Source: JABDIY01 sp963803875
Lineage (GTDB): Bacteria > Actinomycetota > Acidimicrobiia > Acidimicrobiales > SZUA-35
DNA length: 64,000 nucleotides
NCBI GenBank assembly: GCA_963803875.1
Contig: CAWDOA010000008.1
Span: 520,782 to 584,781 of the forward strand
Direction: 5' to 3'
Shown here: one piece after another, positions 36,801-44,961 of the stretch
How positions within the stretch are numbered: the first letter of the stretch is position 1
Layout of the letters: each line of letters opens with the position of its first letter
Notes under the pieces: model-generated
Databases searched by the model: none
What the model was told of the DNA's origin: nothing
The model's input: only the letters and a program-made list of their open reading frames with translations
Made by a program: the position numbers and the translations under genes

Positions 36801-37288
36801 TGAAGACCTGCAGAATCCCGGCCCCGAACTTCGAGTCGGTCCAGAGCGCTCAACGCCTGCTGGATACTCAGGTAGGCAGTGATCGCTGCCCCACCGGCGT
36901 CGGGCCCAGCGAGGGCGGCAACCTCACGGGCGGTACGAAGTCGGTCGCGGTCGATAGCCCACAACGCATCACGTAGGAGGGTCAGGTCCTGGTTGCGGGC
37001 CTCGAGATCGTCCCCTATTCCGGCTTCGATGTCGGCTTCGATTTGATCAACCTGAGCCGTAGCGCCGATCAGGCTGGAGGAGATCAATTTCGCAAGCTCA
37101 CCGTCGGCCAGCAGGGCTCGAACGCCGGCCTCACCCTTCAGGAGCTCATTCAGCTCGCCGTAACGAGCACCGGCGGCGGCAGCGTCGGGTAGGAGTTCAG
37201 AGGCCGATTGCAGGAGTGACTGGACTTCGGACCTGGTGGGGATGGCCCGGTCTGTCCGGCGTCTCACGATCGCAATGATTCCACACAT
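33899..37288 (-). CDS. Giant GlmS-like glutamine amidotransferase/SIS-domain protein
   Basis: At 1129 residues this is nearly twice normal GlmS (about 610). After MCGIIAIV, with Cys2 as the glutaminase nucleophile, a helical insertion of about 130 residues precedes RLEVRGRDSAGLHV (residues 151-164). GHTRWASIG replaces the usual GHTRWATHG, and the later NG and D of the glutaminase site remain. SIS1 spans about 508-640 (VFVIGQGTAAIAGRAV, ISQSGTTTDTN) and SIS2 about 690-800, keeping KKH where GlmS has LKHGP. A helical insert (about 825-920) precedes QAKTVTVG, the analogue of the GlmS tail AKSVTVE with its substrate Lys, and a new 191-residue C-terminal domain follows. It is linked to glmM, so UDP-GlcNAc synthesis is likely, but the altered site leaves room for another substrate. 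Confidence 0.8.
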   Translation of the reverse strand: MCGIIAIVRRRTDRAIPTRSEVQSLLQSASELLPDAAAAGARYGELNELLKGEAGVRALLADGELAKLISSSLIGATAQVDQIEADIEAGIGDDLEARNQDLTLLRDALWAIDRDRLRTAREVAALAGPDAGGAAITAYLSIQQALSALDRLEVRGRDSAGLHVLVRNHHLDLSDPEIASMVASRRDSSPLFTHTAVRTPDGLMSFVYKAAAEIGELGDNTATMREAIQNDQLLARALADERAEATVLGHTRWASIGIISEPNAHPVNSEEVGGEDGPYVLGVLNGDVDNFADIIAAESLQIQTEITTDAKVIPTTISRQLAAGQHLDEAVRSAVVHFEGSVAIGVSTTDSPSDLHLCLRGSGQGVFVGRSDDMFVVASEPYGVVEDATSYIRMDGETPSDPNNLTGSQGQIIRLSGGLAGHVEGLSRVSYDGTPLPIDSAEWIAPEVTTRDIDRGDAPHFLLKEIVESPESFRKTLRGRLIESGEGLAVGLASETLNKELIEELRTGKFERVFVIGQGTAAIAGRAVAGALQWTLAGTGIPVIAVTATELSGFGIDNDMSDCLIVAISQSGTTTDTNRTVDILRARGARVLAIVNRRGSDLVDKSDGVLYTSDGRDVEMSVASTKAFYAQIAAGFLLAVAISDHVPNSAVPTAEVQSLLASLRAMPDAMVRTLAKRKEIAVAAGRHVLSRRYWAMVGNGPNFVAANEVRIKLSELCYKSIACDVTEDKKHIDLSSEPLIFVCAAGLQGSNADDVAKEVAIFRAHQAAPIVVATEGENRFKAALEVISVPETHPQLAFILSTVVGHLFGYEAALAIDGSARPLREARGLIEKYVSPTDPGWFDEFGDDLEPFAQNFFDGLRTKQYNGHLEASTAVKVASMLRFAMGQNRFENYQLEFGKVGTPGVVVDDLASALTEAIEELTRPVDAIKHQAKTVTVGISRSDESLLQTDLVKAVLDTGCPRDRLTYRVLRTLSSIDPAIAEVVGYTRYRIEGDPEGAASLHVLDKSGIAAGLVSRAERDPVLRGNKHRVAAEREALVTVGSDGRVVLMVPEVKDSEATGITLCHLKLAPSLDANAARAVLQGYRNRYRGLVDVVTEREPTFRDDLLADVPVVDLLTAPISDLASRWIG

Positions 37289-37346
37289 AAAAACCCACTT
37301 CTTCTCGGTCCGGCCGCATTGGCTCCCTTCCCATCGGAAGAAACAC

Positions 37347-38700
37347 CTAACCCGTAAAGGATAGAGCAGCGGCTATCAGGGTGTCAGCAGTGGCATCAGC
37401 CACAGACTGGTCGGCATGTTCCACCATCACACGGAGAAGCGGTTCGGTCCCGGATAGTCGAACGAGAATACGTCCCTCGTCGGCCAGTTCTCGCTCTGCA
37501 GCCTCGATGGCGGGACCAAGCTTCCTCGATCAGTTCGGGGTGCTGTTCGTTCATCCTGAGGTTCTTGAGGACTTGGGGGTACTGCACCATGACCTCTGTC
37601 GCCAGTTCGGCCAGCGACCGACCAGACCGAGCCACGACGCTGAGTAGCTGTAGGCCAGCGAGCATTCCGTCACCGGTTGGGGCGAGGTCGGCACAGATCA
37701 CATGGCCGCTCTGTTCCCCTCCCAGGACGTAGCCGCCCGCGGCCATCGCTTCGAGCACGTAGCGATCGCCGACACCGGTGACTACCACGTGTATCTCAGC
37801 CGCCTCCATGGCACGTAGGAACCCCAGGTTGCTCATTTGTGTCACGACGACGGTGTCATGGGGTAACTTGCCGCGCTGCTTTCGATCGACGGCGAGGAGA
37901 GCAAGGATCCGGTCACCGTCGACGATTCCCCCTGTGTGATCGACCGCGATCAAACGATCGGCATCTCCGTCGAACGCGAGACCAAGATCGGCACCATGTT
38001 CGAGCACCGCCGACACGAGAGCTTCGGGATAGGTCGAACCCACCCCATCGTTGATGTTGGTGCCGTTGGGGTGGTCGCCGATCACATGAACGGTTCCACA
38101 AACCTGTTCGAAGATCTGGCGGGCCCAGGGAGCGGCTGCGCCATTGGCGCAGTCGAGGACCACGGTCATGGCTGAAAGGTCGGCATCGGCGGCCTGTAGT
38201 ACCGAACCCAGATGATCGATGGGGCTAGGCAACGAAATCGCCGAGCCGGGCCGGATCGGTCCGTCGGGCAGCTCCGGAGAAGGTTCGGAGGGCAATCGAT
38301 GGAGGAACGCCATGTACGCCTCCTCGATGTCGGCCTCATCGGCGTCGGTCAGTTTGCGACCGCCCGGTCCGAATACCTTGATTCCATTGTCGTGATAAGG
38401 ATTGTGACTGGCGGAGATCATGACGCCAACCGTGCCGTCGTCAGCGTTGGCCACAGCGGCCGCAACCGCCGGAGTGGGAACGACACCGAGAAGCAGCACG
38501 TCGACTCCGCTCGACACGAACCCTGCCACGAGGGCAGCTTCGAGCATCGGGCCCGATTCACGGGTGTCTCCCCCGATGTAGACCCGCCGGGGCAGCAGGG
38601 TAAGGCTCACGCCACGAGCCAGCGCAGTGGCAACCTCGGGGGTGAGATCGAAATTGGCGAGGCCGCGGACTCCGTCGGTACCAAACCGGGGTGCGGGCAT
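37347..38700 (-). CDS. glmM: Phosphoglucosamine mutase, one-base frameshift near the C terminus
   Basis: The N terminus FGTDGVRGLANFDLTPE, the active-site Ser loop GVMISASHNPYHDNGIKVFG and the metal loop AFDGDADRLIAVDHTG identify GlmM, which interconverts glucosamine 6- and 1-phosphate. GGEQSGHVICADLAPTGDG is the sugar loop. Near 37518-37522 one surplus base shifts the frame; removing it joins LIEEA to GPAIEAAERELADEG and gives the essential phosphate-binding LVRLSGTEPLLRVMVEHAD, for 450 residues in all. An essential gene with an intact downstream frame argues for an assembly error. Confidence 0.9.
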
Positions 38701-38741
38701 GGTCTATGGGATCCTCGGCCGTCCTCGAGTTCGCAAGCGAC

Positions 38742-39128
38742 CTAGCGCTTGGAGTACTGAGGTGCCTTCCGGGCCTTCTTCAGGCCGTACTTCTTGGATT
38801 CCTTCTTCCGTGGGTCGCGGGTGAGCAGGCCAGCTGCCTTCACGCCGCCGCGGGCCTCGGGGTCGATATCAATGAGCGCACGAGCGATTCCGAGGCGGAA
38901 GGCTCCGGCTTGACCGGACAACCCGCCGCCGTGGAGGTTCACGACGATGTCGTAGCTGTCCTCTGTGCCCGTGACCCGAAGGGGCTCGGTGATCAGGGTG
39001 CGGTGCACGGCCGAAGGGAAATAGTCTTCAAAGGACCGCCCGTTGGCGGTTACCTGGCCGGTGCCGGGCTCGAGGCGAACACGGGCCACAGCCTGCTTGC
39101 GACGACCGGTTGCGATGGTGACAGACAT
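38742..39128 (-). CDS. rpsI: 30S ribosomal protein S9
   Basis: A 128-residue S9. It has TGRRKQAVARVRLEPGTG at the N terminus, VNLHGGGLSGQAGAFRLGIA in the middle and the basic tail RDPRKKESKKYGLKKARK ending in YSKR, whose terminal Lys-Arg reaches the P-site tRNA. It follows rplM by 14 bases, the normal rplM-rpsI pair. Confidence 0.96.
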   Translation of the reverse strand: MSVTIATGRRKQAVARVRLEPGTGQVTANGRSFEDYFPSAVHRTLITEPLRVTGTEDSYDIVVNLHGGGLSGQAGAFRLGIARALIDIDPEARGGVKAAGLLTRDPRKKESKKYGLKKARKAPQYSKR

Positions 39129-39142
39129 TGGTTCTTCGTTCC

Positions 39143-39620
39143 TCAGCGATTTCCGGGCTCCCGGCGGGCTCCGGGAATATCGAGTGGTTTGGGTGATTGG
39201 GCAGCGTGGGGGTGGTCGGGGCCGGCGTAGACCTTGAGTTTGGTGGCCTGCTGGCGACCTAGCCGATTCTTGGGGATCATGCCCACAATGGACGCTCGGA
39301 CTGTGTCGGCTGGTTGGCGATCCAATGATTCTTGATAGGTGCGGGTGGTGAGACCGCCCGGATATCCCGAGTGGGTATGGATCAGCTGGCGATCGGTCTT
39401 GTTGGAGGTCATGCGCACTTTGCCGGCGTTGATGATGACCACGTGATCGCCGGTGTCGATGTGTTGGGCATAGGTGGGCTTGTGCTTGCCCGCGCAGTAT
39501 GCGAGCAACCTCGGTAGCCATACGTCCGACGGTCATACCCTCGGCGTCGACGATCCACCAGTCACGCTGGATTTCTGAAGCCTTGGGGCTGTAGGTCTTG
39601 ACCTGCTGCTTGATAGTCAT
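39143..39620 (-). CDS. rplM: 50S ribosomal protein L13, one-base frameshift
   Basis: The N-terminal frame reads TYSPKASEIQRDWWIVDAEG then MTVGRMATEVARILRG. The downstream frame reads KHKPTYAQHIDTGDHVVIIN and continues as L13 to the C terminus. One surplus base at the CCC run 39489-39491 (plus strand) explains the break; with it removed the protein has 158 residues. L13 is essential and single-copy, so this is almost certainly an assembly indel. The ATG at 39620 has GAGG seven bases ahead. Confidence 0.93.
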
Positions 39621-39781
39621 CTTCATTCCTCTGGTCTGGGCTCGGCCGAGCCGCAGCAGCCGCTGCGAACACGCAGAGCCGACCCAATATCGTATAGGCG
39701 GTTGGCCACCGTCCCACCGACGTCGGCCATTGGTATCGAACAGGCTGCTCGTTTGGGAGGCATCCGGTCCAAACAGCTTGA

Positions 39782-40549
39782 TCAGTACGAGACTTCCCAC
39801 AACATGAGGCCATGGGGCGGCGCTGGCGACGGAGCGGCATTCCGATCCCTCGCTTCCAGAACCTTCACCACATCTTCAGGGCAGCGCCGACCTGCGCCAA
39901 CCGCCACCGCCATTCCAACGATGCTGCGCACCATCTGATGGCAGAACGCCGGTCCTGCGATGTGGAATCGCAGCCGCCGATGGCCAGCTTCGTCGCGGTG
40001 TTCGGTCCAGGCCGCACTGTCGATGCGACGAACCAGCGAGTGCGGTTCGTCCCGATCACCCTGCCTGGGCCGTCGGCAGAATGATGAGAAGTCATGCTCG
40101 CCTAGCAGATGCTGGCATCCCCGGTTCATCGCGTCGAGGTCGAGCGGTTCCTTCACCCACCATTCGGTCCGTGCCGAAAACGGCATCGGATGGGGATGGT
40201 TCAGAACGGTGTAGCGGTACCTGCGGCCGGTGGCGGAGAAACGAGCATGGAAGTGTGGCGATTCAGCGACTCGGAGGTCGGAGGCTACGACCTCCTGCCC
40301 GAGGCGGGAGTTGATGCTCTTGATGACACGAACCGGGTCAAGGGTTGCGTCGGTGTCGAAGCTCAGGACCTGTTGGCGACCATGGACGCCGGCATCGGTA
40401 CGGCCCGACATGTGGATCTCCTCGATCGGGCCCAGGATCGCTTCCAACACCGGCTGTAACTCGCCGACCACCGTACGCACGCCGTCGTTGGGTGCAAGGC
40501 CTCTGAAGTTCGTGCCGTCATAGGCAATCGTCAGACGGTACCGAGCCAC
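39782..40549 (-). CDS. truA: tRNA pseudouridine(38-40) synthase
   Basis: A 255-residue TruA. The catalytic Asp is in HMSGRTDAGVHGRQQVLSF (Asp52). YRYTVLNHPHPMPFSARTEW and FHIAGPAFCHQMVRSIVGMA are the other family blocks. It modifies U38-40 of the anticodon arm. It lies between rplQ and rplM, its usual actinobacterial position. Confidence 0.95.
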   Translation of the reverse strand: MARYRLTIAYDGTNFRGLAPNDGVRTVVGELQPVLEAILGPIEEIHMSGRTDAGVHGRQQVLSFDTDATLDPVRVIKSINSRLGQEVVASDLRVAESPHFHARFSATGRRYRYTVLNHPHPMPFSARTEWWVKEPLDLDAMNRGCQHLLGEHDFSSFCRRPRQGDRDEPHSLVRRIDSAAWTEHRDEAGHRRLRFHIAGPAFCHQMVRSIVGMAVAVGAGRRCPEDVVKVLEARDRNAAPSPAPPHGLMLWEVSY

Positions 40550-40853
40550 GGTGACAGGCTACGCCTTGAGTCGACACCCACCCGCCCGCTACGTCCCGAA
40601 TCGACCCTCACCCGCACTACCCGGGTATCAGTCCATCATCGACACACTCGGCGGGCCTTGGTCGACAATACGAGCGAGGCCAGCAAGCAACAGGCGAGGC
40701 GAGAGGCCCCCGGAGGGAGAATCAGCCGTTCCGGGCCGACCCGAAGGGCCGGTTCGTCAAGCGAGCCGCGCCTGCGAGTTGTGAGCGCCAGCGAGCAACT
40801 CGGTTAGTGACGAGGCGCGCCAGCGCAGAGGAACGGCGACCCCGGAGGGAGAA
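40550..40853 (-). repeat. 304-bp repeat-bearing spacer between truA and rplQ
   Basis: No gene is visible. CCCCGGAGGGAGAATCAG occurs twice (40708-40725 and 40840-40857), 132 bp apart in direct orientation; the second copy contains the rplQ stop. Read on the minus strand the units begin TGATTCTCCCTCCGGGG, echoing the TGATTCCGCTCG units elsewhere in the window. GGGCCGACCCGAAGGGCCGG near 40734 could form a small hairpin. The spacer breaks an otherwise compact ribosomal transcript. Confidence 0.75.
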
Positions 40854-41207
40854 TCAGACGAGTTCGATTTTGGCCATTGGGGCGTTGTCGCCCTGGCGGG
40901 GACCAAGTTTGATGATCCGGGTGTAGCCACCGGGACGGTCGGCGTAGCGGGGGCCAATCTCATCGAACATCTTGGTGGTCATCTCAACATCGCCGAGGTA
41001 GCTCAGAACTTGACGGAACTTGTGAAGATCCTTGTTCTTGGATTTGGTGATCAGACGTTCGGCGATGGGGCGCATCGCCTTGGCCTTGGCCTCGGTGGTC
41101 ACAATGCCCTCGGCAGCAATCAATGATGCGACGAGGTTGGCCATCATCAGCTTCTGGTGGGCAGCCGATCCGCCGAAACGACGGGTCTTGCGGGGTTTTC
41201 CGGGCAT
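40854..41207 (-). CDS. rplQ: 50S ribosomal protein L17
   Basis: A 117-residue L17. RFGGSAAHQKLMMANLVASL and EGIVTTEAKAKAMRPIAERL are characteristic. It is the minimal L17 domain, lacking the long C-terminal extension that some actinobacteria add. It is the last gene of the alpha operon, 32 bases after rpoA. Confidence 0.96.
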   Translation of the reverse strand: MPGKPRKTRRFGGSAAHQKLMMANLVASLIAAEGIVTTEAKAKAMRPIAERLITKSKNKDLHKFRQVLSYLGDVEMTTKMFDEIGPRYADRPGGYTRIIKLGPRQGDNAPMAKIELV

Positions 41208-41239
41208 GGACTGATCCTTCTCCTGCGAAGATCGGCGGG

Positions 41240-42181
41240 CTAGAGCCGACCGGTGCGCAGCGCCAGGCCGCGCTCTTCGAGCTTCTCAATGACTTCGTCA
41301 AGGGACTTCTGACCAAAGTTGGTGATGGCCAGAAGGTCATCTTCGGACTTGGTGAGCAGTTCACCAACACTGTTGACCTGGGCGCGCTTGAGGCAGTTGC
41401 GGGGACGCTCGGACAGCTCCAAGTCTTCGATGGGGAGCTCGAGGTCGGGTGAACCGGTAGCGGCCGCAGGAGCCTCGCCGAGGGTAAGACCTTCGGGCTC
41501 TTCGCTCATCTCTTCCACCAACTGGACGAGGGTCCGAAGGGTGGCGCCGGCTGATGCAAGTGCATCGCGCGGTGCCATGGCGCCGTCGGTTTCGATCTCG
41601 AGAATCAGTCGGTCGTAATCTGTGCTCATCTCAACGCGGGTCGCCTCGACGTTGATCGATACGCGACGAACCGGAGAGAAGATTGCGTCGACAGGAATCA
41701 CGCCGATCGTGGTCGATGAGCCAGCTTGCATGCTGCTTTGCCAGCCTCGGCCCTTCTCGACGGTGAGATCGATCGCCAACCGGCCCTTGGCATCCAGTTT
41801 GGCCAGGGGAGCATCGCTGTTGAGAATCTCGACTTCGGGGGGACAGGAGATGTCACCAGCTGTCACATCGCCGGCACCCCTCGCATCGAGACGAAGCGAA
41901 ATCGGCTCTTCGGACTCGCTGGTCAGGACGATGTCCTTGATGTTCAGAATGATGTCGGTGACGTCTTCGACCACACCCTCGAGGGTGTCGAACTCGTGCA
42001 GGGCTGCGTCGAACCGAACGCTGGTGACCGCCGCTCCCGGTATCGAGGACAGCAGGGTGCGACGGAGCGAGTTGCCGAGCGTGTGGCCAAAGCCGGGCTC
42101 GAGCGGACCGATGGCGAAGCGGCCGGTGGTCCCTTCGCCGTCATCAAGTTGTTCAACGGTGGGACGCTGAATAATGAGCAT
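41240..42181 (-). CDS. rpoA: DNA-directed RNA polymerase subunit alpha
   Basis: A 313-residue alpha subunit. The N-terminal assembly domain has FAIGPLEPGFGHTLGNSLRR and LLSSIPGAAVTSVRFDA. After an acidic/Ala-rich linker the C-terminal DNA/activator-binding domain runs LELSERPRNCLKRAQVNSVG to LVEKLEERGL-type sequence. It lies between rpsD and rplQ as expected. Confidence 0.97.
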   Translation of the reverse strand: MLIIQRPTVEQLDDGEGTTGRFAIGPLEPGFGHTLGNSLRRTLLSSIPGAAVTSVRFDAALHEFDTLEGVVEDVTDIILNIKDIVLTSESEEPISLRLDARGAGDVTAGDISCPPEVEILNSDAPLAKLDAKGRLAIDLTVEKGRGWQSSMQAGSSTTIGVIPVDAIFSPVRRVSINVEATRVEMSTDYDRLILEIETDGAMAPRDALASAGATLRTLVQLVEEMSEEPEGLTLGEAPAAATGSPDLELPIEDLELSERPRNCLKRAQVNSVGELLTKSEDDLLAITNFGQKSLDEVIEKLEERGLALRTGRL

Positions 42182-42225
42182 CGAGTCTGCTGTCCTTTAG
42201 TAAGAGGTTTGGGGGAGTGAGAGGG

Positions 42226-42846
42226 TTACTTGCTGTACAGCTCGACAATGAGCTGCTCGCGGATCGGGATGTCGATCTGCTCGCGGAGGGGTTCGCCGTA
42301 CACCTTGATCGCGTAGGCGTGATCACCCTTTTCCAGCCAAGCCGGCGGAGTGCGATCGAGCACGTCGACGTTCCATTGAAGGATGGCGTTTTCTCGTGAT
42401 GCCTGCTTCACCTCGATGAGGTCGCCCTTGCGAACACGGAAGGAGGGCACGTTCACACGCTTTCCGTTGACCGTCACATGGCCGTGGCTCACAAACTGGC
42501 GTGCTTGGGGCCGAGTTGCACAGATGCCAGCGCGATAGATGACGTTGTCGAGACGGAGCTCGAGCAGCTGGAGCATGTTCTCACCGGTAACGCCTGCGCG
42601 GCGGTTGGCTTCGTCGTAGACGTTGCGGAACTGCTTCTCGGTGAGACCGTAGGAGAAACGAGCCTTCTGCTTCTCCTGCAACTGAACGAGGTACTCAGAG
42701 TTGGAGTTCGGACGGCGCCGGGTGCGTCCGTGGACGCCCGGGGGGTAGGGGCGCTTCTCGAGAGCGAGCGCTTCACCGCGGGTGCCGAAGATGTTGGTGC
42801 CGAGACGGCGGGAGACTCGGGCGCGGGGACCGGTATAGCGACTCAT
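42226..42846 (-). CDS. rpsD: 30S ribosomal protein S4
   Basis: A 206-residue S4. It starts SRYTGPRARVSRRLGTNIFG, and the S4 RNA-binding domain is RLDNVIYRAGICATRPQARQ then FVSHGHVTVNGKRVNVPSF. The N-terminal zinc Cys motif of some S4 proteins is absent (C-minus form). Confidence 0.97.
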   Translation of the reverse strand: MSRYTGPRARVSRRLGTNIFGTRGEALALEKRPYPPGVHGRTRRRPNSNSEYLVQLQEKQKARFSYGLTEKQFRNVYDEANRRAGVTGENMLQLLELRLDNVIYRAGICATRPQARQFVSHGHVTVNGKRVNVPSFRVRKGDLIEVKQASRENAILQWNVDVLDRTPPAWLEKGDHAYAIKVYGEPLREQIDIPIREQLIVELYSK

Positions 42847-42877
42847 TGTGCTGTGACCTTCATAACGATGTGACTCC

Positions 42878-43276
42878 TCAGACCCGGCGACGCTTGGGAG
42901 GACGACAACCGTTGTGGGGAACGGGTGTGACGTCTTTGATGCCGGTTACTTCGATACCTGTGTTCTGAATCGAACGAATAGCGGTCTCGCGGCCCGAACC
43001 CGGACCTTTGACCTGCACGTCGACCTTGCGTACACCGTGTTCCATCGCCCGACGGGCAGCAGCTTCAGCAGCCATCTGAGCGGCATAGGGGGTCGACTTC
43101 CGCGAGCCTTTGAAACCCACATTGCCCGACGACGCCCATGAAAGGACATTGCCCTCCTGATCGGAGATCGCAATGATCGTGTTGTTGAAGCTCGACGAGA
43201 TGTGGGCCATCCCGTGAGTGACGTTCTTTCGTTCCCTGCGACGAGGCTTGCGCCCGCCTTTACCCGGCTTGGCCAT
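42878..43276 (-). CDS. rpsK: 30S ribosomal protein S11
   Basis: A 132-residue S11. HGMAHISSSFNNTIIAISDQ and ASSGNVGFKGSRKSTPYAAQ are invariant S11 blocks, and the tail NGCRPPKRRRV is typical. It is two bases behind rpsM. Confidence 0.97.
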   Translation of the reverse strand: MAKPGKGGRKPRRRERKNVTHGMAHISSSFNNTIIAISDQEGNVLSWASSGNVGFKGSRKSTPYAAQMAAEAAARRAMEHGVRKVDVQVKGPGSGRETAIRSIQNTGIEVTGIKDVTPVPHNGCRPPKRRRV

Positions 43277-43278
43277 CT

Positions 43279-43653
43279 CTATTTCGCTTTCTTCTTGCCA
43301 GCGACGGTGCGCTTGGGACCCTTGCGGGTGCGGGCATTGGTCTGGGTGCGCTGACCACGAACAGGTAGGCCACGGCGGTGCCGGAGGCCCTGATAGCAGC
43401 CGATCTCCATCTTGCGCTTGATGTCCTGGTTGACTTCTCGCCGAAGGTCGCCTTCGGTCTTGGTGTTGGTGTCGATCCAGGCTCGAATGCTCAGAATCTC
43501 GGCCTCGGTGAGGTCCTTGACCCTGGTTGCCGGGTTTACGCTCGTGGCCTCAACTATTTGGTTGGCGGTCGAACGACCGATACCGAAAACGTATGTGAGA
43601 GCAATATCGACCCGCTTCTCACGGGGGATGTCTACACCGGCGATACGCGCCAT
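43279..43653 (-). CDS. rpsM: 30S ribosomal protein S13
   Basis: A 124-residue S13. MARIAGVDIPREKRVDIALT and GLRHRRGLPVRGQRTQTNAR are diagnostic; the basic C-terminal tail contacts tRNA. It begins four bases downstream of the rpmJ stop. Confidence 0.97.
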   Translation of the reverse strand: MARIAGVDIPREKRVDIALTYVFGIGRSTANQIVEATSVNPATRVKDLTEAEILSIRAWIDTNTKTEGDLRREVNQDIKRKMEIGCYQGLRHRRGLPVRGQRTQTNARTRKGPKRTVAGKKKAK

Positions 43654-43656
43654 GTT

Positions 43657-43770
43657 CTAGCCTTGCCTCTGCTTGTGGCGGGGGTTGGTGCACAGCACCC
43701 TGACCCGACCGTTTCTCTTGATGATTTTGCAGTTGTCACAGATTGTTTTGACGCTTGCTTTGACCTTCAT
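43657..43770 (-). CDS. rpmJ: 50S ribosomal protein L36
   Basis: A 37-residue protein. MKVKASVKTICDNCKIIKRN is followed by a region ending VLCTNPRHKQRQG. The zinc ligands Cys11, Cys14, Cys27 and His32 are all present, so this is the zinc-binding (C+) form. It lies between infA and rpsM. Confidence 0.97.
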   Translation of the reverse strand: MKVKASVKTICDNCKIIKRNGRVRVLCTNPRHKQRQG

Positions 43771-43843
43771 GGCCTGAATCCTTCTTGGTTACCGAGAGCA
43801 TTCCGCACTGGCGTGGGGTTGCTCGAGGTGCGCTCGGAGAGAG

Positions 43844-44062
43844 TTACTTGTACCGATAGGTGATGCGGCCACGGGTGAGGTCGTAGGGAGTGAGCTCCAC
43901 CTGCACCTTGTCGCCCGGCAGAATACGGATGTAGTGCCTCCGCATCTTTCCTGAAATGTGGCCGAGGACCTCGTGCCCGTTGTCCAGTTCGACCTTGAAC
44001 ATGGCATTGGGCAACGACTCTCTCACTGTGCCTTCCAGCACGATTGCATCATCTTTGGACAG
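43844..44062 (-). CDS. infA: Translation initiation factor IF-1 with apparent CTG start
   Basis: A 72-residue OB-fold factor: VLEGTVRESLPNAMFKVELD then HEVLGHISGKMRRHYIRILP and a C terminus GRITYRYK. Homology to the standard opening MSKDDxIxLEGTV extends upstream of the first in-frame GTG (44041) to a CTG at 44062, which sits six bases after AGGAGG. The GTG has no Shine-Dalgarno sequence and would remove seven conserved residues. An ATT lies one codon further up but too close to the AGGAGG. CTG is therefore the best start, unless it is a miscalled ATG. Confidence 0.9.
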   Translation of the reverse strand: MSKDDAIVLEGTVRESLPNAMFKVELDNGHEVLGHISGKMRRHYIRILPGDKVQVELTPYDLTRGRITYRYK

Positions 44063-44133
44063 AATGCTCCTCCTATGCGAGACCGACCGACCATGCTAAC
44101 CCCGCCCCTACACCATTCCGACGCGAAATTCAT

Positions 44134-44170
44134 GATTCCGCCCGAGTTTGCTCGTTCCTCGCTCCGGGTC
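44134..44170 (+). repeat. Left arm of a 37-bp inverted repeat flanking the VIT gene
   Basis: It starts GATTCCGCCCGAGTTTGCTC and ends CTCCGGGTC, matching the reverse complement of 44962-44998 at 35 of 37 positions. It also shares CTCGTTCCTCGCTCC and GGTCGCTCCAATCGC (continuing to about 44181) with the 104-bp tandem repeat near 8 kb. Confidence 0.9.
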
Positions 44171-44204
44171 GCTCCAATCGCGGGAGTCAGGACCACTCTG
44201 GGTT

Positions 44205-44939
44205 CTAAACGACGGTGGCGCCGAGAAGTGAACCGACCGCGAAGGTCGCAGCGCAGGCCGCCGCCGCCAAAATGACCTGGCGAGCAGCGGTACGGAAGGC
44301 GGATCGCTTGGTGAACGTCGCTAACGCCACCCCAACCGCGGCCGACGCACCCAGACCCACCAATGCCGAGTAGATCGCCGCATTCGTCCCCTCGGTGAAG
44401 AACCACGGAATCAGCGGCAGTACTGCGCCGACGGCAAACGCAATAAAGGAAGTGACCGATGCGAGAAGTGGATTGCCAACCTCCGCGGGATCAACTCCGA
44501 GCTCCTCCCGAGCGTGAACTTCAAGCGCTACCTCGGGATCGGCCATCACCGCGGTCGCGATATCTCGGGCCTGATCAGGATCCACACCTCGCGATTCATA
44601 GATCTTGGCCAACTCATGGGTTTCTGCCCGAGGGTTCTTGGCCAAAGACTCGCGTTCGCGTTCGAGCTCGCGCTCCACCAGTTCGGATTGCGCCTTCATC
44701 GACACGTACTCGCCGGCCGCCATGGATGCCGCACCAGCGAGGAGCCCGCTGAGTCCCGCTATCACTACGCTGCCGGCCGTTTCTGCCGCGGCGGCAACGC
44801 CGAGTATCAGGGCAACATTGGAGACCAAACCATCGCTGATCCCGAAGATGGCCGCCCGCTCGGCGCCGCCCTGGACATCGCGATGGACGTGCACCATGTG
44901 TGAATGATCGTGGGGGGTGTGATCATGGTCCTGTCCCAT
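44205..44939 (-). CDS. VIT1/CCC1-family metal transporter
   Basis: A 244-residue membrane protein. A His/Asp-rich N terminus (DHDHTPHDHSHMVHVHRD) leads into FGISDGLVSNVALILGVAAA, the first membrane helix signature of the VIT family, and LLAGAASMAAGEYVSMKAQS, the second. A cytoplasmic acidic helical region with paired Glu follows, then three C-terminal membrane helices. VIT proteins move Fe2+ or Mn2+ out of the cytosol. The gene lies between inverted repeats inside the ribosomal gene cluster. Confidence 0.87.
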   Translation of the reverse strand: MGQDHDHTPHDHSHMVHVHRDVQGGAERAAIFGISDGLVSNVALILGVAAAAETAGSVVIAGLSGLLAGAASMAAGEYVSMKAQSELVERELERERESLAKNPRAETHELAKIYESRGVDPDQARDIATAVMADPEVALEVHAREELGVDPAEVGNPLLASVTSFIAFAVGAVLPLIPWFFTEGTNAAIYSALVGLGASAAVGVALATFTKRSAFRTAARQVILAAAACAATFAVGSLLGATVV

Positions 44940-44961
44940 CCCCCAATCCTACGTGTGCCCT

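Noticed and set aside
39143..39620. Programmed frameshift in rplM
   Set aside because: No slippery heptamer, stop or pseudoknot is evident, and several other genes show the same kind of one-base error.
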